Shown here: positions 30,273-37,702 of the stretch, one piece after another | Layout: each line of letters begins with the position of its first letter | How positions within the stretch are numbered: position 1 is the stretch's first letter | Origin: Candidatus Rokuibacteriota bacterium | GTDB lineage: Bacteria > Methylomirabilota > Methylomirabilia > Rokubacteriales > CSP1-6 | Length of the DNA stretch: 43,872 nt | Assembly (NCBI GenBank): GCA_016184365.1 | Contig: JACPCW010000136.1 | Span: 1-43,872 of the forward strand | Direction of reading: 5' to 3' | Notes under the pieces: generated by a model | Seen by the model: only the letters and a program-made list of their open reading frames with translations | Database searches by the model: none | What the model was told of the DNA's origin: nothing | Program-made: the position numbers and the translations under genes

Positions 30273-33167
30273 TCACGAGCGCAGCCTGGCGCCGTCCGGG
30301 TCGTAGAACGGCCGCAGCGCGACTCGCGCGCCCGCGACGGTGCCATTCATCCGGACGTCGAACGTCGCGCCGTCGTGCGCGCGTGCCACCGGTACCCAGG
30401 CGAGCCCGATCACGCGCCCGAGCCAGGCGCTCCACTTCGCGCTGGTCACCCGCCCGACGGCGTGGCCGTTGTCGACGACCGCCGCGCCCTCGGCCGGCAC
30501 CGTGGTCCCCTCGAGCTCGAACCCGACGAGCCGCTCGGTGAGAGGACGCCCCGCCACCGACGCCAGCACGTCGCGCCCGACGAAGTCCGGCTTGTCGAGC
30601 TTCACCAGCGCGCCGAGGTTCGCGCCGAACGGCGTCGTCAGCGCATCGGTGTCCTGCGCCACGATCACGTGCGCCTTCTCCAGGCGCAGCACGCGTTGCG
30701 CCTCGACGCCGAACGCCCGGACCCCGAGCGGCGCGCCCGCCGCCATCAAGGTGGCCCACAGGTACTCGCCGTAGTCGGCCGGGAAGTGGATCTCGAACCC
30801 GAGCTCACCGACGAATCCGATCCTCAGGATGGTGGTGGGCACGCCCGCCATGTGGCCCGTGCGCGCGCCGAGATACGGGAGCGCGGACGCGGAGACGTCG
30901 ACGTCGCCGAGCCCCTGCAGGAGCTCGCGTGATCGCGGTCCGGCGACGTTGATCGCGGCGAGCGCTCCGGTGAGATTGACCACGTGCGCGCAGCGCCGCC
31001 CCCCGGCGAGCCACCACGTGAACCACTGCTCGACGGCGTCGATGGTGCCGGTGGCGGTGGTGAGCAGGAAACGGTCCGCGTCGAGCCGCGCCACCACCCC
31101 GTCGTCCAGGATGATCCCGGCGTCGTCGCACATGACGCGATAGCGCACCCGGCCCGCCCCGAGATCGGAGAAGCGGTTGGGATGCAGCCAGTCGAGGAAG
31201 GCCGCCGCGTCGCGCCCGACGATCTCGAGCTTGCCGAGAGTCGAGACGTCGATGAGCCCCACCGCCTCGTGGACCGCACGGCACTCGTCGTCGACCGCGC
31301 GCTGGCGATCGCTCGGGCGCGCGTACGCGAGCGGACGCTTCCAGGCGCCCATGTCCATCAGCTCGGCGCCGGCCTCCACGTGCTGGTGGTGCATCGGCGT
31401 CAGCTTCCACGGATCGGCGAAGCGCGCGGCCAGCGCCCCGAGCGGCACCGGCTGGGCCGGCGGGCGTGAGGTCGTCGTGCCCGTCTCCTCGACGGTTCGG
31501 CCGGTCAGGCTCGCGCAGACGTCGATCGACAGGCGGTGGCACATCTTTCCCTGGCACGGGCCCATCGTGACCGTCGTGTACCGCTTGAGCGTCTCGATGT
31601 GGTCGAAGCCCTCGGCCACGGCCTGCTGGCAGTCCTTCTCGGTGACGTCCTCGCAGAGACAGACGAAGCGCTTCGCCGCGCGCCCGGGAGCGATGGAAGC
31701 CGGTCGGTGCTCGACGTGACTTCGCCGGCGCGCGAGCTCGTCCCGCAGCTGGGAGACCCGCGCGCTGAGCCGACTGCCGGCACCCGAGAGCGCCAGCGTC
31801 GCCTCGGCGCCGGCAAGCCGCCCGGAGGCGAGGATCGCGTCGAGCTCGCCGAGGCCCATGACCTCGCCGGCGACCAGAACGCGCGCTGGCAGCGCGCCCG
31901 GCGTGAGACGACCGCCATCCCCGACGCGCAACTTGCCTCCGGCGTGCCCGACGAGCCCCGCCGCCGGCTCGAAGCCCGTGGCGAGCGCCACGAGATCGCA
32001 CTTCATCTCCGAGACCACGCGGCCGTCGAGCCCGCCGAGCACCACGCTCGTCACGCGCCCGGAGCCACGGGCGGCGAGCGCCGTCGCGCCGCGCATGATC
32101 GTCGTGCCGCCGTCGTGGAGCGATGCGATCCCGGCGGAGTCGGCGCCGGCGCGGGCATCGGCCAGCGCCGCGATCACCACGCCGGCGGCGCGCAGCTCCA
32201 GGGCGACCTCGACGCCCCGATCGTCGTTCGTGACGACCACGGCGCCCTGGCCCGGCCGCACGCCGTAGAGTCCCTGGAGCCGCTGAGCCGCCCCGCCGAG
32301 CATCACGCCAGGGAGGTCGTTGTTCTCGAAGACCATCGGATACTCGAGCGCGCCCGTGGCCACGATCACCTGGCGCACCCGCAGCGTCACGAACCGGTTC
32401 CGCTGCAGCACGCCGAGCAGGCCGTCCTCGTAGAGCCCGAAGGCCGTCGCCTCGTCGAGCACGCGAATGCGACCGTCCGCGGCGACCGCGGCCGCCATCT
32501 CGCGCACGATGTCATCGCCGGCGTGTCCGGCGTCAGCGGCGGGCGTGACCCGGAACCGCCAGCGGCCGCCGAGCTCCGGCTGATCGTCGACGAGCACGAC
32601 CCCGAGGCCGGCCGTCGCCGCTTCGAGCGCGGCGGCCATCCCGGCGGCGCCGCCGCCGACGACGGCGATGTCGGCGAAGAGATGCGCACGCTCGTAGTCG
32701 CCCGCCGGCTCGCCGGGAAACGTGATGCGCCCGAGCCCGGCGCACGCTCTCAGCACGCGCTCGTAGGTCGGCCAGAGACGCTTCGGGTGGATGAAGGTCT
32801 TGTAGTAGAAGCCGACCGGGAACAGGAAGTGGAGCCGGTCGATCACGGCCAGGGCGTCGTGCTCGAGGGAGGGCCAGGCGTGCTGCGGCGTGACCCGCTG
32901 CCCGTCGCGCAGCGGCTCGACGCAGGCGCGCACGTTCGGCACGGCGTCGACGTTCACCAGACAGTTCGGGCAGTGGCCGCGGCAGCAGAGCAGACCGCGC
33001 GGCCGGTGGTATTTGAAGCTCCGGCTGAAGACCCGTACGCCCGCGGCGTAGAGCGCCGAGCCCACGGTGTCGCCGGCGAAGCCCTCGTACGACCGCCCCG
33101 CGAACGTGAACGACACCGGCCGCGAGCGATCGATCCGCTGGGCCGGGTGCGCCGGAAGCCGGCTCAC
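30273..33167 (-). CDS. mgdC: N-methylglutamate dehydrogenase subunit C / sarcosine oxidase alpha-like, with two iron-sulfur motifs
   Basis: A 964-residue SoxA-type alpha subunit beginning at GTG 33167, which overlaps the delta-subunit stop. Domains in order: ferredoxin-like N-terminus (SFTFAGRSYEGFAGDT) with C61, C66, C69, C82; two-dinucleotide oxidoreductase (VVGGGAAGMAAALEAATAG near residue 160, LVALATGFEPA); a BFD-like segment near residues 500-545 with CLCEDVT and MGPCQGKMC; and a C-terminal GcvT-like folate domain (GVEAQRVLRLEKAHVIVAQD). Classical sarcosine oxidase alpha subunits lack most of these cysteines, so this form probably carries two [2Fe-2S] clusters. It may transfer the released methyl carbon to tetrahydrofolate. 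Confidence 0.83.
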   Translation of the reverse strand: MSRLPAHPAQRIDRSRPVSFTFAGRSYEGFAGDTVGSALYAAGVRVFSRSFKYHRPRGLLCCRGHCPNCLVNVDAVPNVRACVEPLRDGQRVTPQHAWPSLEHDALAVIDRLHFLFPVGFYYKTFIHPKRLWPTYERVLRACAGLGRITFPGEPAGDYERAHLFADIAVVGGGAAGMAAALEAATAGLGVVLVDDQPELGGRWRFRVTPAADAGHAGDDIVREMAAAVAADGRIRVLDEATAFGLYEDGLLGVLQRNRFVTLRVRQVIVATGALEYPMVFENNDLPGVMLGGAAQRLQGLYGVRPGQGAVVVTNDDRGVEVALELRAAGVVIAALADARAGADSAGIASLHDGGTTIMRGATALAARGSGRVTSVVLGGLDGRVVSEMKCDLVALATGFEPAAGLVGHAGGKLRVGDGGRLTPGALPARVLVAGEVMGLGELDAILASGRLAGAEATLALSGAGSRLSARVSQLRDELARRRSHVEHRPASIAPGRAAKRFVCLCEDVTEKDCQQAVAEGFDHIETLKRYTTVTMGPCQGKMCHRLSIDVCASLTGRTVEETGTTTSRPPAQPVPLGALAARFADPWKLTPMHHQHVEAGAELMDMGAWKRPLAYARPSDRQRAVDDECRAVHEAVGLIDVSTLGKLEIVGRDAAAFLDWLHPNRFSDLGAGRVRYRVMCDDAGIILDDGVVARLDADRFLLTTATGTIDAVEQWFTWWLAGGRRCAHVVNLTGALAAINVAGPRSRELLQGLGDVDVSASALPYLGARTGHMAGVPTTILRIGFVGELGFEIHFPADYGEYLWATLMAAGAPLGVRAFGVEAQRVLRLEKAHVIVAQDTDALTTPFGANLGALVKLDKPDFVGRDVLASVAGRPLTERLVGFELEGTTVPAEGAAVVDNGHAVGRVTSAKWSAWLGRVIGLAWVPVARAHDGATFDVRMNGTVAGARVALRPFYDPDGARLRS

Positions 33168-33475
33168 GGTTGCGGCCCTTTGCCCTCGCCCGAAGACGCC
33201 GTCTCCGGAGGCGTCGGTGACTCGCCGTCCGGCCAGAACGTGCGCGCGACCTCGTTCAGCCGCGTGTCGCGCACCGCGAGGAACCAGCGCCGGCAACCGG
33301 CGCGGTGATACCACCACTCCTGCTGCGATCCGGCCTCGTTGCGCCGCAGGTAGAGGTAGCCGGTCCACGTCGGCAGCGGCGAGCCGGGCTCGGGACGGCG
33401 CGACTGCTCACCACCCCAGCGGAACTCGTAGACGTCGCGCGGCCCACATCCGGGACACCGGAGGAGGAACGACAT
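33164..33475 (-). CDS. mgdB: N-methylglutamate dehydrogenase subunit B / sarcosine oxidase delta-like
   Basis: A 103-residue SoxD-family protein. It begins FLLRCPGCGPRDVYEFRWGG, with the conserved C-P-x-C-G zinc-type motif, and has GYLYLRRNEAGSQQEWWYHR with the later cysteine in GCRRWFLAVRDT. All are hallmarks of the small zinc-binding delta subunit of heterotetrameric sarcosine-type oxidases. The charged, Pro/Glu-rich tail overlaps the alpha subunit start by four bases. Confidence 0.85.
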   Translation of the reverse strand: MSFLLRCPGCGPRDVYEFRWGGEQSRRPEPGSPLPTWTGYLYLRRNEAGSQQEWWYHRAGCRRWFLAVRDTRLNEVARTFWPDGESPTPPETASSGEGKGPQP

Positions 33476-33513
33476 CGCTCCCTCAGATCCTCATGAGGCG
33501 GCTCGGCATGTGG

Positions 33514-34848
33514 TCAGGGCGCGGAGCCGCGACCGGGGACGTAGCTCGTACCGACGAGCGGGATGCCGGTGATCGCCGCCGCCTCGAGCGTCAGCGCGCG
33601 CAGATCCTCCGGCTCGAGGTCGTGGACGTCGGCCTTCCCGCACGCCCGCGCCAGCATCTGGATCTCCAGCGTCGTGGCGTGCATGAAGTTGGCGACGCGC
33701 TCGGCGGCCTCCTCGATCGGCAGCCGCTTCATCAGCTCCGGGTCCTGCGTGGTGATGCCGACGGGGCAGCGGCCGGTGTGGCAGTGGTGGCAGGCGTACG
33801 GCTCGGTCCCGAGCGCGGCGTAGTCCTCGACGAAGAGCGGCTTGTTGCAGTTGAGCGCGATGAGCGCCGCCGTGCCGATGTAGACGGCGTCGGCGCCGAG
33901 CGCCAGCGCCTTGGCCGCGTCCACGCCCGACCGGATGCCGCCCGCGATGATGAGCTGCACCTGGCCGTAGAGCCCGACGTCTTCGAGCCCGCGCCGCGCC
34001 TCGCACACCGCGGCGAGCGTCGGGATCCCCGTGTGGTCCTGGAGGATCTCGGGCGACGCGGCGGTGCCGCCCTCCATCCCATCGACCACGATCACGTCGG
34101 CGCCGGCCTTGGCCGCGAGCTTCACGTCGTCGAAGACTCGCGTCGCCCCGAGCTTGACGAAGATCGGGACCTGCCAGTCCGTCGCCTCGCGCAGCTCCTC
34201 GATCTTGATGATCATGTCGTCGGGACCGAGCCAGTCCGGATGGCGGGCCGGACTTCGCTGGTCCACGCCGGCCGGCAGCTCGCGCGCGGCCGCGATCTCG
34301 GGCGACACCTTGGAGCCGAGGAGCACCCCGCCGGTCGCGGGCTTCGCCCCCTGCCCCACCGTCAGCTCGACGCCGTCGGCCGCGCGCAGATCGTGCACGC
34401 TCATGCCATAGCGGCTCGGCAGCACCTCGTAGATCAGCACGCGCGAGTGCTCGCGCTCGGCCGGCAGCATCCCGCCGTCGCCGGTCGTCGTCGAGGAGCC
34501 CACGCGCCGCGCGCCCTGCGCGAGCGCGACCTTGGCGTTGAACGAGAGCGCGCCCCAGCTCATCCCGGTGATCATCACGGGGATGTCGAGCTCGATGGGA
34601 CGCTTCGCGAACCGCGTGCCGAGCACGGTTCTCGTCGAGCAGCGCTCGCGATACCCCTCGAGCGGGATGCGCGTCAACGAGCACGTGAGGAACGTCAGGT
34701 CGTCGAAGGACGGCAGGGGCCGTGGGCGGAGCGTGCCGAAGCCGCGGAAGCGATACCGGCCGAGCTCCGCCTTCAGCTGGATGTCCTCCATCACGTCGGG
34801 CCGGTAGATCTGGCTCGGGCGGAGCGTGCTCAGAACGCGGCCTTCCAT
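33514..34848 (-). CDS. mgsC: N-methylglutamate synthase subunit C (glutamate-synthase FMN domain, GlxD-like)
   Basis: A 444-residue protein with the central/FMN domain of the glutamate synthase large subunit. Features: PVMITGMSWGALSFNAKVAL, STTTGDGGMLPAER, GQGAKPATGGVLLG, VIVVDGMEGGTAASPE, LIIAGGIRSGVDAAKALALG and the [3Fe-4S]-type cysteine cluster CHHCHTGRCPVGI. It is about a third of full GltB, matching the three-gene split of MgsABC/GlxBCD. ATG 34848 overlaps the end of the previous gene by 19 bases. With methylamine-derived gamma-glutamylmethylamide or methylamine it would form N-methylglutamate. Confidence 0.84.
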   Translation of the reverse strand: MEGRVLSTLRPSQIYRPDVMEDIQLKAELGRYRFRGFGTLRPRPLPSFDDLTFLTCSLTRIPLEGYRERCSTRTVLGTRFAKRPIELDIPVMITGMSWGALSFNAKVALAQGARRVGSSTTTGDGGMLPAEREHSRVLIYEVLPSRYGMSVHDLRAADGVELTVGQGAKPATGGVLLGSKVSPEIAAARELPAGVDQRSPARHPDWLGPDDMIIKIEELREATDWQVPIFVKLGATRVFDDVKLAAKAGADVIVVDGMEGGTAASPEILQDHTGIPTLAAVCEARRGLEDVGLYGQVQLIIAGGIRSGVDAAKALALGADAVYIGTAALIALNCNKPLFVEDYAALGTEPYACHHCHTGRCPVGITTQDPELMKRLPIEEAAERVANFMHATTLEIQMLARACGKADVHDLEPEDLRALTLEAAAITGIPLVGTSYVPGRGSAP

Positions 34849-35519
34849 GCGTCGAGCTCCTTCTTGTCGTAGTTCCAGAGCTTGCGTCCCGAGACGACCT
34901 TGCGGAAGCGCTCCGGGCCCTTCAGGCCGTAGCGTGCGAGCGTCGCACCGATCTCGGCGAGTTCCTCCGGGCCCGCGTCGGACACGACCGTGTCGTTGCC
35001 GAGCTCCTCGATCTCGCGGCCCACGAACACGACGCCTTCGTACATGGAATCGGCGAGCGCCGGCCCCGCGTTGCCGCAGACGATGATGCGGCCGCGCTGC
35101 ATCATGAAGGCCGTCATGTAACCGGTGTCGCCGCCGATCACGAGGAGGCCGCCCTTCATCGCGATCCCCGCCCGTGCCGCCGTGTCCCCCCGGATCACGA
35201 CCGTGCCGCCACGGATCGACGCCGCCGCGCCGTTGCCGGCGTTGCCGTCGACGACGACCGTGCCCGAGAGCATGCACTCGGCGACTCCCCAGCCCGCCGA
35301 CCCCTGGATCGTGAGACGGACGCCGTCGCTCATGCCGCCGGCGTAGTAGCCAACGGGCCCCTCGATCGTGATCGCGACGTCCTTCAGGATCGCGACGGCG
35401 AGATTGTGGCGGGCGCCCGGGTTCACGACGCGGATCCCGGGCTCGCCGGAGCTCACGAGACGCCGGATCTCCTCGTTGATCTCGCGGACGGAGCGTCCGG
35501 CGCAGTCTACGGTCTTCAC
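34830..35519 (-). CDS. mgsB: N-methylglutamate synthase subunit B (GXGXG domain, GlxC-like)
   Basis: A 229-residue beta-helix protein matching the C-terminal GXGXG domain of glutamate synthase. The repeated glycine turns are visible in PVGYYAGGMSDGVRLTIQGS, GWGVAECMLSGTVVVDGNAG and GAAASIRGGTVVIRGDTAAR. GTG 35519 overlaps the stop of subunit A (GTGA), which sets the start. It is purely structural in the known enzyme family and is found next to the FMN and amidotransferase subunits. Confidence 0.84.
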   Translation of the reverse strand: MKTVDCAGRSVREINEEIRRLVSSGEPGIRVVNPGARHNLAVAILKDVAITIEGPVGYYAGGMSDGVRLTIQGSAGWGVAECMLSGTVVVDGNAGNGAAASIRGGTVVIRGDTAARAGIAMKGGLLVIGGDTGYMTAFMMQRGRIIVCGNAGPALADSMYEGVVFVGREIEELGNDTVVSDAGPEELAEIGATLARYGLKGPERFRKVVSGRKLWNYDKKELDAWKAAF

Positions 35520-36463
35520 GCGATCCCCGCCGCACGGCGGGCGCGCCGGCGCGGCGCTCCGGGTGCGCGCGCCCAGACACGGACCGCCCCGGCGCCGGCC
35601 TCTCGCGCCGAGTACCCGGACGGCAGCGCCGCGGCCAGCGCGATCTCCTCGTTGGCGATGGCCACGGCCCCGTCGGTCTCGGCGACGATGAGCGGCTTTA
35701 GGCAGAACGGATCCTTGGCGAAGCCGAACGCGTCGCCGGTGGCGGCGAGGTAGCTGAAGCTGCCGTCGAGCTCGCGCACGGAGTCGCGCAGCGCCTCGCC
35801 GAGCGTGGCGCCCGCGCGGAGCTTGCCCGCGAGGTACACGCCGATGACCTCCGAGTCGTTCTCCGTGTAGAAGCGGACGCCGTCCTGCTCGTAGAGGCGA
35901 CGCAGCCGGTGGTAGTTGGTGATGTGCCCGTTGTGCACGACCGCGAGGTCCGGGCATCCGTGGGCCCAGAACGGCTGCGAGTGCGAGAGGTCCACGCGGC
36001 TCTCCGTCGACAGGCGCGTGTGGCCGAGCCCGTGACTGGCGCGGACCTTCGACACGCCGAAGTCGACCTCGAGGCTGCGCGGCGCGCCGACCTGCTTCAC
36101 GATCTCGAGTCGCCGTCCCATGCTGACGACCTCGACGTCCGGCGCGACCGCCTCGATGGCGAGCGCCAGTTGCCCCGGGTCGGCCTTGGCGATCTCGAGC
36201 CGCAACAGCGAGCCGTGGTCGACGGACGAACGGACGCGTCCGAGCCGCCGCGCCCGACGCACGATCTCGCGACGTCGCGCTTCGACGCCCGCGCCATCGC
36301 CCGGCTTGACCCGCACGACGACACCATCGACCTCGTCACCCCAGAAGGCGATGCCGGCGGAGTCCGGTCCACGGCAGCCGAGCGCCGAGAGCATGGCGAG
36401 GACGGTCGCCCCCACGGGCGCCGGCCCACCTGCCTTGTCGAAGAATCCGACGATCCCGCACAT
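35516..36463 (-). CDS. mgsA: N-methylglutamate synthase subunit A (class II glutamine amidotransferase, GlxB-like)
   Basis: A 315-residue Ntn amidotransferase. The catalytic Cys is residue 2 (MCGIVGFFDK). The family motifs RGPDSAGIA, GLGHTRLSTESRVD, VVHNGHITNYHRLR and YTENDSEVIGVYLAG are all present, as is DGSFSYL. It would hydrolyse the amide of glutamine or gamma-glutamylmethylamide and pass the amine to the FMN subunit. It is the first gene of the eight-gene methylamine cluster and has a candidate promoter about 65 bases upstream. Confidence 0.86.
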   Translation of the reverse strand: MCGIVGFFDKAGGPAPVGATVLAMLSALGCRGPDSAGIAFWGDEVDGVVVRVKPGDGAGVEARRREIVRRARRLGRVRSSVDHGSLLRLEIAKADPGQLALAIEAVAPDVEVVSMGRRLEIVKQVGAPRSLEVDFGVSKVRASHGLGHTRLSTESRVDLSHSQPFWAHGCPDLAVVHNGHITNYHRLRRLYEQDGVRFYTENDSEVIGVYLAGKLRAGATLGEALRDSVRELDGSFSYLAATGDAFGFAKDPFCLKPLIVAETDGAVAIANEEIALAAALPSGYSAREAGAGAVRVWARAPGAPRRRARRAAGIA

Positions 36464-36528
36464 CGATTGGACCTTCCCGAGCGAGTAACCGAGGAACTGC
36501 GCGAGACTCCTCGTGAAATCGGCGCGTC

Positions 36529-36558
36529 ATGACACCACACCGAACGCGAGGCTGTCAA
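36529..36558 (-). promoter_or_regulatory. Candidate promoter of the N-methylglutamate operon
   Basis: On the minus strand TTGACA (36558-36553) is a perfect -35 box. After an 18-base spacer TGTCAT (36534-36529) is a weak -10 box. Initiation near 36522 would leave a leader of about 60 bases before the mgsA ATG at 36463. The region 36464-36683 contains no gene I can support. Confidence 0.45.
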
Positions 36559-36683
36559 CGCCGCCCGGATGACATCCGCGATGTCTTGCCGCCATCCGTG
36601 CCGAGGACCATTCTCCCGGCGATGCTCGCGTCAGAAGTGTTCCAGAGGACCCGAACCGATGGATCCCTCGTCGGCGACGCGAC

Positions 36684-36977
36684 CTACCGCCGGCGAGCGC
36701 GAAGGCCGTCCCGGCGCGCGTCGGCCGGGCCCGGGCGGCTGGCCGTCGCACGCTCGGCGCGGAGGGTCTGGACTCGCATCGCGATCCGCCGTTCCCTCTC
36801 GGCGTTCGCCTCTTCGATAGTGCGGAAGCGAAGGACGCCGCGCGGAGTGGATGGCTTGGCGAGGCGGACGGAGAAGCGCCAGAGACGGCGAATGCGATCC
36901 GCGAGCTTCGGATCGTCCGCCGCGGTCCAGAGCGCGCGACGAGCCTCCTCGAAGTCACGAAAGCGTTGAATCGACAC
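36684..36977 (-). CDS. Small basic protein paired with a nucleotidyltransferase, putative antitoxin-like partner
   Basis: A 97-residue highly charged protein starting at GTG 36977, three bases after the nucleotidyltransferase stop. It is helical in appearance (FRDFEEARRALWTAADDPKL, ADRIRRLWRFS), with a mid-segment PRGVLRFRTIEEANAERERR that recurs in small proteins next to AbiEii-type enzymes. I recognise no enzymatic motif. The conserved pairing with a nucleotidyltransferase suggests a toxin-antitoxin or regulatory duo. The C-terminal Arg-rich end may be slightly overextended. Confidence 0.6.
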   Translation of the reverse strand: MSIQRFRDFEEARRALWTAADDPKLADRIRRLWRFSVRLAKPSTPRGVLRFRTIEEANAERERRIAMRVQTLRAERATASRPGPADARRDGLRARRR

Positions 36978-36979
36978 GA

Positions 36980-37450
36980 TCAGTCCTCTTCGATGCCGAA
37001 CTTTTCACGCAGAGCGGCGACATCCGCCCGGTCGATCGGTCGAATCGTGTCCTTCTTCATCCGGTACAGCGTCGCCGGGGTGGCGAGGCGCACGGGGACG
37101 CCTTCGACCACCACGGTCTGAACCTCGAGGTCATCGATCGTGAACGCGGAGCCGAGGCGAGCGAGCAGGTCGATGACGAAGCCCTCGCCCGGAGGGCCGT
37201 AGCGGATCGTCGGATACTCGCCGGCGAGATCTCCGGCCGTGATCTGTGCGATGTCGGGATCGTTCCAGACCGCGCGAAGGGCGCGCTTCAGGCGCTCGAC
37301 GTTTTCACTCTCGGCCCGGATGAAGAGGTCGACGTCCTCGGTCGCCCGCACGATGCCGTGCAAGCTCAGGGCGACCGCCCCGACGAGGACGTAGTCCACG
37401 TCCTCGCGAGCCAGCGCGCGCAGCACGTCGAGAAATTTCTCGAAGTCCAT
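36980..37450 (-). CDS. AbiEii/MNT-like nucleotidyltransferase
   Basis: A 156-residue protein of the DNA polymerase beta-like nucleotidyltransferase superfamily. The active-site signature is clear: YVLVGAVALSLHGIVRATED, directly followed by VDLFI, giving the G-A-x-A...R-x-T-x-D-x-D pattern with the metal-binding Asp pair. A later Asp in FVIDLLARLG is the expected third acidic residue. The C-terminal LATPATLYRMKKDTIRPIDR, then ADVAALRE, is typical of the AbiEii-like subgroup. Such proteins act as toxins that modify tRNA or proteins in type IV systems, or as minimal nucleotidyltransferases with a partner. Confidence 0.78.
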   Translation of the reverse strand: MDFEKFLDVLRALAREDVDYVLVGAVALSLHGIVRATEDVDLFIRAESENVERLKRALRAVWNDPDIAQITAGDLAGEYPTIRYGPPGEGFVIDLLARLGSAFTIDDLEVQTVVVEGVPVRLATPATLYRMKKDTIRPIDRADVAALREKFGIEED

Positions 37451-37498
37451 CGACGTGGCTCAAGGGTAGCATCACCGCCGCGGCCGGGTGAGCACGCG

Positions 37499-37702
37499 CT
37501 ACTCGAGCTTCAGCGGCTCCCCGTCCAGGTCCTCCGCGCGCTCGACCTTGATCAGCACGAGAGCGATGATCCTCTCTCCGAACCTCGATGCCATGTGCAT
37601 CCTGGCGATGAACATATCAGGATCGCAACGCCAATCATGAGTCCTTTGGAAGTGCTCGCGAAGATGCTGTATGGCATTCCGAGCCCGTAACGATTGTTGC
37701 CG
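37499..37702 (-). pseudogene. Possible remnant of a small unrecognised gene
   Basis: The minus-strand frame ending with TAG at 37499-37501 is open for 67 codons back to a stop at 37705 and reads plausibly (NAIQHLREHFQRTHDWRCDP, DMFIARMHMASRFGE, LVLIKVERAEDLDGEPLKLE). The only ATGs are internal (for example 37615, 38 residues). The region is less GC-rich than its surroundings. I recognise no family. It may be the end of a lost accessory gene next to the nucleotidyltransferase pair. Confidence 0.3.
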
